Shown here: positions 1 through 5,191 of the stretch, in pieces
Position numbering within the stretch: position 1 is the first letter of the stretch
Layout of the letters: every line of letters starts with the position of its first letter
Source: Pseudomonadota bacterium
GTDB lineage: Bacteria; Desulfobacterota; DSM-4660; Desulfatiglandales; B25-G16
Direction of reading: 5' to 3'
Assembly: GCA_030633645.1 (NCBI GenBank)
Contig: DAOVRY010000061.1
Coordinates: forward strand, 1-6,061
Length of the DNA stretch: 6,061 bases
Program-made: the position numbers and the translations under genes
The notes under the pieces: generated by a model
What the model was told of the DNA's origin: nothing
Database searches by the model: none
The model's input: the letters and a program-made list of their open reading frames with translations, nothing else

Positions 1-244
1 CAATCAGAGGGATAATGCTGGTCTGTCACGGTTAGACAGGCTGTTGCCGAAATCCCTTTTCTCTTAGTCTAAAACGTTTTTTGATAAATCCAAGGCTCGC
101 TCCAGGCGATGTCAAAACTCGCCTTTAGGGCTCAAACAGTTGACATCGCTTATCTTCCACTTCGCCAAGATTTCTTAGCAAAAAACGTTTTAATGACCGC
201 TCAAAGAGATTTCCGTTTGGGCAATAGCCTGTGGAAATTTGACA
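1..244. other. Non-coding leader region upstream of the response regulator
   Basis: I can support no gene here. A possible 98-residue reading frame starts at 109 and runs to 405, but it has no recognisable domain, has no good ribosome binding site, overlaps the response-regulator start by 22 bases and contains a strong promoter, so I do not call it. The first 50 bases contain a small inverted repeat (CTGTC at 23-27, GACAG at 35-39) that could be the remnant of a terminator of a gene to the left, but no clear T-tract follows. The other notable content is the pair of palindromic motifs at 62-80 and 173-191, annotated separately. Confidence 0.4.
62..191. repeat. Two copies of TCTTAG-N3-AAAACGTTTT, 111 bp apart
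   Basis: The 19-base pattern TCTTAG, three variable bases, then the perfect palindrome AAAACGTTTT occurs at 62-80 and again at 173-191. All 16 fixed positions match. Both copies are in the same orientation and lie upstream of the promoter candidate at 245-272. This could be a pair of regulator-binding sites for the response-regulator gene, or the product of a small old duplication. The bases between the copies do not look duplicated, which favours separate sites over one long tandem copy. The function is unknown. Confidence 0.45.
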
Positions 245-272
245 TCGACATCGAGCTTGACAAATGTATAAT
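245..272 (+). promoter_or_regulatory. Candidate sigma70-type promoter for the response regulator
   Basis: TATAAT (6 of 6) at 267-272 is preceded, with a 16-base spacer, by TCGACA (5 of 6 to TTGACA) at 245-250. Two exact TTGACA hexamers also lie at 239-244 and 257-262, but their distances to the -10 box (22 and 4 bases) are wrong. Transcription would start near 279, giving a leader of about 105 bases before the ATG at 384. No other promoter of this quality is visible upstream of the gene. Confidence 0.5.
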
Positions 273-369
273 GTACCTTAGTTTACAAGGCGAAAAAAGA
301 GCTGTACCGAGTATTGCCTACTTACGTGGCGCTCGGGATGCCGAGGAGGAACCTTTTACTCGTACACAA

Positions 370-375
370 GAGGAG
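370..375 (+). promoter_or_regulatory. Ribosome binding site of the response regulator
   Basis: GAGGAG lies 8 bases before the ATG at 384, a good Shine-Dalgarno match and spacing. It fixes the start directly ahead of the receiver domain's first strand. Confidence 0.7.
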
Positions 376-383
376 AATGCGAA

Positions 384-881
384 ATGGATACAGAAAAAAT
401 ACTAAAGGGAAAAAAAGTACTGATCGTAGATGACGAACAAGATATCCTTGATCTCTTAGTAGAGCTGCTGAGTACCTGTATGGTTGACCCTGCTTCCTCC
501 TTTGAAGAAGCCAAGAGACTGCTTGAAACCGAATATTATGACATTGCAGTCCTGGACATAATGGGCGTGAGAGGATTTGAGCTCCTCAAAATTGCGAACG
601 AACGAAGAATTCCCGCCCTTATGCTCACGGCGCATGCCCTGAGCGAAGAGAGCCTTAGAAAATCCGCTGAAGATGGGGCTTCCTACTATGTGCCTAAAGA
701 TGAAATAGGTAAAATCGATGTCTTTGTGGCGGACGTGATTGAGGCCAGAGAAAAGAAAAAGAATCCATGGGTCAGGTGGTACGAGAGGCTCGGCAATTTC
801 TTTGACAAAAAATTTAGTGGACCAAATTGGAGAGAACAGCAGAAAGAATTCTGGGAAGAGAAGCTAAAGGGCTATTACTAA
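384..881 (+). CDS. Single-domain response regulator (receiver domain with short aromatic/charged tail)
   Basis: This 165-residue protein is a CheY-like receiver domain. The signature residues are all present: the acidic pair D16-D17 in LIVDDE, the phospho-acceptor D58 in AVLDIMG, T82 in MLTAHA, and the conserved lysine K105 in YYVPKDE. The domain covers roughly residues 10-125. There is no winged-helix, HTH, GGDEF or HD output domain. Instead a tail of about 40 residues (126-165), rich in Trp, Phe, Lys and Glu, ends the protein; I recall similar tails on small deltaproteobacterial response regulators, but their function is unknown to me. By family knowledge it is phosphorylated by a histidine kinase and probably acts by protein-protein contact in the cytoplasm. 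No kinase gene is adjacent, so it is an orphan in this window. A good Shine-Dalgarno precedes it, a promoter candidate lies at 245-272, and a strong terminator starts 43 bases after the stop, so it is probably a one-gene transcript. Confidence 0.92.
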   Translation: MDTEKILKGKKVLIVDDEQDILDLLVELLSTCMVDPASSFEEAKRLLETEYYDIAVLDIMGVRGFELLKIANERRIPALMLTAHALSEESLRKSAEDGASYYVPKDEIGKIDVFVADVIEAREKKKNPWVRWYERLGNFFDKKFSGPNWREQQKEFWEEKLKGYY

Positions 882-924
882 TTCTATGCTAAACCAATTA
901 TCCCTTATGCCGAACGCTCGCTAA

Positions 925-966
925 AAAGTCAGCAACGAAAAGTCAAGCCTGATCGTTGCTGACTTT
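925..966 (+). terminator. Rho-independent terminator, probably bidirectional
   Basis: A perfect 14-bp stem pairs AAAGTCAGCAACGA (925-938) with TCGTTGCTGACTTT (953-966) around a 14-base loop. A T-rich stretch follows (TTTATTGTTT from 964), and an A-run precedes the stem (923-927), so it could also stop transcription on the other strand. It lies 43 bases after the response-regulator stop codon. Confidence 0.8.
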
Positions 967-983
967 ATTGTTTCTAGGGTACC

Positions 984-1044
984 CCGCCCTTCGCCCCTTG
1001 TTTAACCCACATCCCCTTTCGCCTTTCGCCCTGCGCCTTTTGCC
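984..1044. repeat. Degenerate C-rich heptad repeat
   Basis: Four consecutive 7-base units at 1017-1044 read TTTCGCC, TTTCGCC, CTGCGCC, TTTTGCC. Related units (CTTCGCC at 989-995) occur just before, separated by a non-repetitive insert around 1000-1012. On the opposite strand this is a purine-rich GGCGAAA-type repeat. I have an impression of similar repeats between genes in deltaproteobacterial genomes, but cannot confirm it here. No coding role is apparent. Confidence 0.5.
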
Positions 1045-1243
1045 TGTCTTTTCCATTCTGATTCCTGCCACACACAATTCCTCCTTACTTCCAGCCGCTT
1101 CCACTGCCACGGTCTTTCGTCGATCTTTATAGACATGTCTCACGTCGGACAATTATCATTGGGCAAGTAAAAATTTTTATGAAAACGGTTTGAAAAAATC
1201 ACAGCAATTCTGTTTCTCTTCAAGGCCTGATACAAATTCATAT

Positions 1244-1253
1244 GGGGAGGAGG
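1244..1253 (+). promoter_or_regulatory. Strong Shine-Dalgarno fixing the lipoprotein start at ATG 1261
   Basis: GGGGAGGAGG ends 7 bases before ATG 1261, close to an ideal ribosome binding site. It matters because the intact downstream frame otherwise offers only a GTG at 1370 with no comparable site. It shows that translation was meant to begin at 1261, before the frameshift. Confidence 0.75.
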
Positions 1254-1260
1254 CAAGATC

Positions 1261-1684
1261 ATGAAGCCGTCGAAAACATCGAAGATTCTCCTTTTTTATC
1301 TGTATTCTATTCCTTTCAGCCTGCGCTCAGAAGCATCCGGTCCTCTATCCTAACCCCTATCTAAAACAGGTGGGAAACGAAAGGGCCCAGTCCGATATTG
1401 ACGAATGTATGCGTCTTGCCGCTGAATATGGCACAAAATCAGACTCCGGCGAAAAGGTAGCAAAGAAGACCGCAGCGGGTGCCGCAATTGGCGGAGCAAC
1501 CGGCGCTGCTGTGGGAGCAGTATTCGGCAATCTAGGGCGGGGTGCTGCAGGAGGTGCTGCAGGAGGCGCTGCAGGAGCGCTTACCAGGGGAATCATTCGC
1601 TCAGGTGAGCCGGATCCTGTATTTCGCCGATTTGTTGAGAAATGCCTCCGTGAAAAAGGGTATGAGCCAATCGGGTGGAAGTAG
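1261..1684 (+). pseudogene. Glycine-zipper lipoprotein, frameshifted inside the signal peptide
   Basis: From ATG 1261, which has an excellent ribosome binding site, the frame encodes MKPSKTSKILLF and then hits a stop at 1351. Shifting by one base at the T6 run (1292-1297) gives ICILFLSACAQKHP, a textbook signal peptide with an LSAC lipobox and acylated Cys at residue 21. The repaired protein is 140 residues. The mature part has a conserved head (LYPNPYLKQVGN), an alanine/glycine zipper from about residue 71 to 110 (AAGAAIGGATGAAVGAVFG followed by GAAG repeats), and a C-terminal tail ending KCLREKGYEPIGWK. Cys49 and Cys128 flank the zipper and could form a disulfide. Its role is unknown; such proteins are expected to sit in the envelope, with the zipper inserted in or packed against membrane. 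The break may be a real mutation, a homopolymer sequencing error, or slippage at T6. If only the downstream frame is used, GTG 1370 would start a signal-less 104-residue protein, which I think unlikely to be functional. Confidence 0.8.
1541..1576 (+). repeat. Three tandem 12-bp units encoding Gly-Ala-Ala-Gly
   Basis: GGTGCTGCAGGA occurs at 1541-1552 and 1553-1564, and with one change (GGCGCTGCAGGA) at 1565-1576. The units are in phase with the lipoprotein frame, each encoding G-A-A-G within the glycine zipper. A 12-bp unit keeps the frame, so copy number could change without breaking the protein. Confidence 0.75.
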
Positions 1685-1717
1685 CGCTCAGTCTGCAGAT
1701 AGGCTCACAATGAGCCC

Positions 1718-2065
1718 TTGTTTGAAGCCGCAAAAGAGCTTATCGAAGGCGAGTATACCGACACTGTTTCCGAAGGCGATGCCACTTTCGGGGGCATCCA
1801 TGGCGAGTGGGAGATAGAGACGTATGCCATTTATGGTGTTTTCCGTACCCGAGGCACTCTGTTTTTCAAGGGGAAAATCGGTTACTTGCACGAAGATGTT
1901 TCGAGTACGGTGGGTGGCTTTGGTGCCACGGGCTCGGACTCAGGCCTTTCCCTGGGAATCGGTGCTGGTTTGAGGATAGGGCATCATGGAAGTATTGAGC
2001 TTGAGTATACCATTATCGAAGAGGACGTGGACTACCTAAGCGTGGGCCTTAATTACTATTTCTAG
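1718..2065 (+). pseudogene. 3' fragment of an outer-membrane beta-barrel (porin-like) gene
   Basis: The open frame from 1703 encodes up to about 120 residues; the only usable in-frame start near the beginning is a TTG at 1718, without a ribosome binding site. The protein shows alternating hydrophobic/polar strands with turn residues: WEIETYAIYGVF (31-42), TLFFKGKIGYLHEDV (47-61), GLSLGIGAGLRIG (76-88), GSIELEYTIIEEDV (91-104) and DYLSVGLNYYF (105-115). The final Phe and the aromatic last strand match the recognition signal of the outer-membrane assembly machinery. Family members of the small OmpA-like/porin-family barrels have a signal peptide and eight strands over about 170-190 residues. 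Here the signal peptide and roughly the first three strands are missing, and the preceding gene ends only 33 bases upstream, leaving no room for them. I therefore call it a 5'-truncated remnant, probably left by a deletion near 1685-1717. Confidence 0.7.
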
Positions 2066-2089
2066 GTATTTGACATAAGCAGAAAACCG

Positions 2090-2128
2090 TCGGCCCAAAT
2101 CTTTCTCATTGACATTCTTTGGGGCCGA
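2090..2128 (+). terminator. Hairpin after the barrel fragment, possible terminator
   Basis: TCGGCCCAAA (2090-2099) pairs with TTTGGGGCCGA (2118-2128), with one bulged G and an 18-base loop. The stem is GC-rich and lies 24 bases after the stop at 2065. The following bases (ACTTCACATTTTAA) have only a short, late T-run, so intrinsic termination would be weak. Confidence 0.45.
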
Positions 2129-2239
2129 ACTTCACATTTTAACCCGACCACCTCTTCACTCGTCAAACGATTACCTTCATCAGCCCCTGAAGATCTCCTG
2201 GATAATCATCGCTCCCCAGTTTTTTGCAATACCTTTCCA

Positions 2240-2272
2240 TTGACAGGCAAGCTGCGCTATCCTATACCTGTC
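2240..2272 (+). promoter_or_regulatory. Candidate promoter bracketed by an inverted repeat
   Basis: TTGACA (6 of 6) at 2240-2245 and TATACC (4 of 6 to TATAAT) at 2263-2268 are separated by exactly 17 bases. An inverted repeat, GACAGG at 2242-2247 and CCTGTC at 2267-2272, overlaps both boxes, so a dimeric repressor could block the promoter. It would give a leader of about 110 bases for the MFS gene. The imperfect -10 box keeps confidence modest. Confidence 0.35.
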
Positions 2273-2296
2273 TCAACCAAAAGCGAATCGTAACAG

Positions 2297-2312
2297 TTCA
2301 CCAGAATGTGAA
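2297..2312. promoter_or_regulatory. TTCAC-N6-GTGAA palindrome
   Basis: Perfect 5-bp arms TTCAC (2297-2301) and GTGAA (2308-2312) flank six bases. It lies about 25 bases downstream of the transcription start expected from the promoter at 2240-2268, a typical place for a repressor site. It could also be a small RNA hairpin in the leader, or chance. Confidence 0.25.
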
Positions 2313-2383
2313 TGAAGATGTGATAAGATGCATTCGGCAGTTGAAGAGCCCTTGTGAGTTCCATGCGGAAGTGCTGAGGTGTG

Positions 2384-3616
2384 ATGGTCGTGTCTGAAGA
2401 AGCGAAGAGCCCAACACTATTTTACGGCTGGTTTGTAGTCGGCGCTTGTTTTGCTGTGATCCTCATCCAGGGAGCAGCCATGTGGACATTTGGCATTTTC
2501 CTAAAGCCGCTGGCGAACGAATTTGGTTGGAGCCGGGCTCTGGTTTCATCAGGGTACACAGCTTTTCTGATTGGCTATGTTATTTCAGTAATAACTACTG
2601 GTAGGCTTGCCGATAGATATAGTCCCCGCCCCATCCTTTTGGTGAGCGCGTTATTAGCCGGGCTGGGGTTTTTCCTGTGTAGCCAGGTTTATACTATAAC
2701 TCAGATTCGCACTTTCCTTTTCATTGGTGGGCTGGGGGTTGGTGCTACCTGGTCAGTACCAACCTCGACCGTGCAGCGATGGTTCTTCGCCAGGCGGAGA
2801 GCGGGTTTGGCACTCGGAATAGTCGTGTCCGGAGTTGGTGTAGGGGCCCTCATCTTCGCACCGCTGATCAACTTTCTAATCCTCAACTACGGCTGGAGAG
2901 GCGCCTATCTGGTTATTGGTATCCTCATCTTTTTCATCATTACCACATCATCATGGGTGGTTAAACCAAGCCCGGTGGCGATAGAAACAGGTTCAGAGGG
3001 AGCGGAAACAACGCTGAACCGGATAGGTGTCCAAGGATGGACAACACGCAAAGTTGTGATTACTCCTTCCTTTGCCGGGATAACCTTTTCTCATTGTGCT
3101 GTGATTGTTGCCTTCCAAACCATTTCTGCCCATCTCGTGCCCTATGCAACGGATGTTGGCATTTCTTCAACAGCCTCAGCAGCAGCCATTGGCCTTTTTG
3201 GGGGATTCTCAATTCCAGGGCGTATCATATCTGGCCACCTCTCTGACAGGATACATTGGCAAAGGATACTGGCTCTGTCACTCTTTGGAATGGCATTATT
3301 CATCCTATGGCTATTATTTCTAAAAGGAGTGTGGATGCTGTACTGTTTCGTTTTCTTCTATGGAATCTGTCACGGGAGTAGGGTTTCTGCCTATCTCGGC
3401 ATTCTTGGTGAATTCTTCGGTATGCGCTCATTGGGGGAACTCATCGGAATCACCATGGCCATTGGCATGTTCATCGGAGCCTTTGCCCCCTATGTAGCTG
3501 GATTCATCTTTGATACAACTGGCAGCTATCTTGTTGTCTTCATGATTATGATGATACTCCTTTTAAGTGGGGGCATTATTGCCCGTGCAATAAAGAAGCC
3601 GGTTGCGCCAGAATAG
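2384..3616 (+). CDS. MFS transporter, oxalate/formate antiporter-monocarboxylate type
   Basis: The ATG at 2384 gives a 410-residue, 12-TM major facilitator of normal length. The N-terminus (LFYGWFVVGACF, then GIFLKPLANEFGWSRA) is characteristic of the OFA/monocarboxylate transporter-like subfamily, as are WSVPTSTVQRWFFARRRAGL and APLINFLILNYGWRGAYL. Motif A is GRLADRYSPR at about residues 73-82, between TM2 and TM3, with a second copy GHLSDRIHWQR in the C-terminal half. A hydrophilic central loop separates the halves at about residues 194-225. EFFGMRSLGELIG precedes TM11, as in relatives. The expected role is inner-membrane uptake or exchange of a small organic acid; the substrate cannot be read from sequence. 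Start choice is uncertain: GTG 2381 abuts the GAGGTG ribosome site, ATG 2384 is close to it, and GTG 2390 is at a more relaxed spacing. All give the same TM1. The gene stands alone, with long gaps on both sides. Confidence 0.9.
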   Translation: MVVSEEAKSPTLFYGWFVVGACFAVILIQGAAMWTFGIFLKPLANEFGWSRALVSSGYTAFLIGYVISVITTGRLADRYSPRPILLVSALLAGLGFFLCSQVYTITQIRTFLFIGGLGVGATWSVPTSTVQRWFFARRRAGLALGIVVSGVGVGALIFAPLINFLILNYGWRGAYLVIGILIFFIITTSSWVVKPSPVAIETGSEGAETTLNRIGVQGWTTRKVVITPSFAGITFSHCAVIVAFQTISAHLVPYATDVGISSTASAAAIGLFGGFSIPGRIISGHLSDRIHWQRILALSLFGMALFILWLLFLKGVWMLYCFVFFYGICHGSRVSAYLGILGEFFGMRSLGELIGITMAIGMFIGAFAPYVAGFIFDTTGSYLVVFMIMMILLLSGGIIARAIKKPVAPE

Positions 3617-3762
3617 GAGATGTGTGATGGCAATGTCTACTCTGAGATAAAATTGAGCTGACACCTGCTGGTGATGTTCGCACCCCAACAGAACACCCTG
3701 TTTCATTATGTCAACAAAAAACAGTTGATGTTCCGATGCACATATGTAATCTTTGTTTCATT

Positions 3763-3797
3763 GAGATTGCAGATTGTGGCAGGTAATCTCCAATCTC
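3763..3797. promoter_or_regulatory. Inverted repeat just upstream of the perM-like promoter
   Basis: GAGATTGCAGATT (3763-3775) pairs with AATCTCCAATCTC (3785-3797), 12 of 13 positions, with one C-C mismatch and a 9-base loop. It ends two bases before the likely -35 position of the promoter at 3819-3827, so it could bind a regulator. It could instead be a factor-dependent terminator of the upstream MFS gene; no T-tract follows, which argues against intrinsic termination. Confidence 0.45.
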
Positions 3798-3818
3798 GTA
3801 ATCAGAAGCTATGAATCA

Positions 3819-3827
3819 TGTTATAAT
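3819..3827 (+). promoter_or_regulatory. Extended -10 promoter of the perM-like gene
   Basis: TGTTATAAT combines a perfect TATAAT (3822-3827) with the upstream TG of an extended -10 element (3819-3820). The -35 position at a 17-base spacer (TAATCA, 3799-3804) is poor, as is usual for extended -10 promoters. The start would be near 3834, about 60 bases before the ATG at 3893. Confidence 0.5.
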
Positions 3828-3892
3828 AGGGCTCCCTAATAATGAGTAAATGTTGGCAATGATTCACGGGATGTCTAACGCTACCTGAACCC

Positions 3893-4969
3893 ATGAAAGA
3901 ACTGTTTCGAAACTGGTATAATCGATATTTTTCTGACCCCCAGGTGTTCATTCTGGGAATTCTGCTCATTCTGGGGTTTGTTATCATATTACTGTTGGGC
4001 AAGATGCTTGTTCCGGTTTTCGCCGGGATTGTAATCGCCTTTTTGCTTGACGGGCTTGTATCCCTGTTCGTGCGCTGCCGAATTCCTCGCAGAGTTTCTG
4101 TGATAGCGGTATTTCTCGTATTCATGGTCTGTCTCATGGTCTTGCTGGTAGTGTTTCTACCTTTGCTATCAGATCAGATAGGCCAGCTCTTTCAAGAATT
4201 GCCTTCTATGATTGCCGGGGTCCAAAAGGCGTTCATGCGTCTTCCTGAGCGATATCCCGATTTTATTTCCGAAGAACAAGTCCAAAATGTTATCGGTTTC
4301 TTAGGCTCCCAATTAACAAACGTAGGACAGCGCCTGCTGTCCCTCTCCGTAGCCTCTGTTCGTGGTGTGATCTCGATTGTGGTGTATCTGATCCTCGTGC
4401 CGTTTCTCGTTTTCTTTTTTTTGAAAGACAAGGCAGTGATTTTGCAGTGGCTGAGCGGTTTTTTGCCTGGCAATCGTGGGTTGGCAACAGGGGTGTGGCA
4501 AGAGGTGAACCAACAGATTGCAAACTACCTGCGCGGCAAGATCTGGGAGATTATTATTGTCTGGGGAGCAAGCTACCTCACATTCTTGTTGTTGAACATG
4601 CAGTTTGCCCTGCTCCTCTCATTTCTTGCTGGTCTGTCAGTTCTCGTGCCCTATATCGGCGCTGCTTTCATGTATTTACCCGTGGCACTCATAGCCTATT
4701 TCCAGTGGGGATGGAGTGCGGAATTTGCTTATGCACTGATCGCCTACAGCATCATACAGTTATTGGACGGAAATCTGCTGGCTCCCTTGCTGCTTTCCGG
4801 AGTCGTAAATCTGCACCCTGTAGCTATTATAGCAGCAGTGCTCGTATTTGGAGGGTTGTGGGGATTCTGGGGACTGATTTTTGCCGTACCCCTGGCTACG
4901 TTAGTCCACGCTGTTATCAAAGCCTTTGTGAACCGAAAAAAGGATTGGAAGGGGGGGGATCGATTGTAA
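3893..4969 (+). CDS. perM: AI-2E family transporter, PerM-like
   Basis: This 358-residue integral inner-membrane protein matches the PF01594 (AI-2E/UPF0118) family in length and layout. Hydrophobic segments lie at about 17-36, 38-60 and 68-92, followed by a soluble stretch (about 93-150) predicted to be cytoplasmic or periplasmic helices, then further TM segments at about 156-177, 217-240, 240-270, 275-295 and 305-342. The C-terminal block is close to E. coli PerM as I recall it: IQLLDGNLLAPLLLSGVVNLHP (about 288-309), then VFGGLWGFWG (318-327) and FAVPLATLVHAVIKAF (330-345). Some family members export autoinducer-2 (TqsA) and others are Na+/H+ antiporters, so the substrate here is open. ATG 3893 is the first possible start after an in-frame stop at 3860, but no clear Shine-Dalgarno precedes it. 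A run of eight G (4951-4958) near the end affects only the last few residues. The gene appears to be transcribed alone from 3819-3827. Confidence 0.92.
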   Translation: MKELFRNWYNRYFSDPQVFILGILLILGFVIILLLGKMLVPVFAGIVIAFLLDGLVSLFVRCRIPRRVSVIAVFLVFMVCLMVLLVVFLPLLSDQIGQLFQELPSMIAGVQKAFMRLPERYPDFISEEQVQNVIGFLGSQLTNVGQRLLSLSVASVRGVISIVVYLILVPFLVFFFLKDKAVILQWLSGFLPGNRGLATGVWQEVNQQIANYLRGKIWEIIIVWGASYLTFLLLNMQFALLLSFLAGLSVLVPYIGAAFMYLPVALIAYFQWGWSAEFAYALIAYSIIQLLDGNLLAPLLLSGVVNLHPVAIIAAVLVFGGLWGFWGLIFAVPLATLVHAVIKAFVNRKKDWKGGDRL

Positions 4970-5191
4970 CTGCTCCAAAGGCTTAACCGATTGGTCCGAG
5001 ATGGGTCGCCCGTTTCTTCCCACCCACAAAGAGTCCTAAAAAATCCGAGACCAAGTGGATGTCGAAAACATGGGCAGGTCACTGAGACCGCTGGCTTTGG
5101 CGACACAAGCTTCGAGACGATTTTTCCACACCAGGGATTCTCGATCTGGCGTATCCACACGGCCTGAAGAATCAGGGCAGCGCAGGATGAA
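4970..5191. other. Intergenic region upstream of the second MFS gene
   Basis: There is no gene, clear terminator or convincing promoter here. A nested but loose inverted arrangement is present: TTGGTC (4991-4996) with GACCAA (5049-5054) enclosing TGGGT (5002-5006) and ACCCA (5022-5026). TCCGAGA is also directly repeated at 4995-5001 and 5044-5050. The internal loops are large and uneven, so this may be chance. Confidence 0.3.

Larger units (their letters stand above)
882..1260. other. Intergenic region between response regulator and lipoprotein gene
   Basis: This 379-base gap holds the terminator (925-966), the C-rich heptad repeat (984-1044) and the strong ribosome binding site of the next gene (1244-1253). 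The rest, about 1045-1243, is AT-rich towards its 3' end. It should contain the lipoprotein promoter, but I found no convincing -35/-10 pair. A minus-strand open frame over 943-1152 lacks any family signature and crosses the terminator and the repeat, so I do not call it. Confidence 0.5.
2066..2383. other. Intergenic region upstream of the first MFS gene
   Basis: This gap of about 320 bases contains a hairpin (2090-2128), a promoter candidate bracketed by an inverted repeat (2240-2272), a TTCAC-N6-GTGAA palindrome (2297-2312) and the weak ribosome binding site GAGGTG (2376-2381). I see no coding sequence in the remainder (2129-2239). Confidence 0.5.
3617..3892. other. Intergenic region between MFS and perM-like genes
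   Basis: This region holds a large inverted repeat (3763-3797) and an extended -10 promoter (3819-3827). A weak TCAAC/GTTGA hairpin (3711-3715 with 3724-3728) and a 4-bp CACC/GGTG stem (3662-3673) are too small to call. No clear intrinsic terminator of the MFS gene is visible directly after its stop. Confidence 0.45.

Noticed and set aside
23..39. CTGTC/GACAG hairpin at the left edge as an integron-type recombination site, together with GTTAGAC at 31-37
   Set aside because: Only one core-like heptamer is seen, with no matching partner, no cassette organisation and no integrase, so an attC call is not supported.
109..405. 98-residue open frame upstream of, and overlapping, the response regulator
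   Set aside because: It has no recognised family, has a poor ribosome binding site, includes a consensus promoter and the repeated palindrome within it, and overlaps the next gene by 22 bases in another frame. It could still be a real small protein, and conservation in relatives would decide.
943..1152. Minus-strand 69-residue frame
   Set aside because: It runs through the terminator arm and the C-rich heptad repeat, is rich in Arg/Lys/Gly from low-complexity DNA, and has no domain.
1357..1596. Minus-strand Ala/Pro-rich frame opposite the lipoprotein
   Set aside because: It is the mirror image of the GAAG-type codon repeats of the glycine zipper, hence a composition artefact.
4192..4523. 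Several minus-strand frames inside the perM-like gene
   Set aside because: All lie within a clear PF01594 coding region, and their translations resemble no protein family.
4447..4986. 179-residue plus-strand frame overlapping the perM-like gene
   Set aside because: It is an alternate frame of the conserved C-terminal half of the transporter; the transporter frame shows the family motifs, this one does not.
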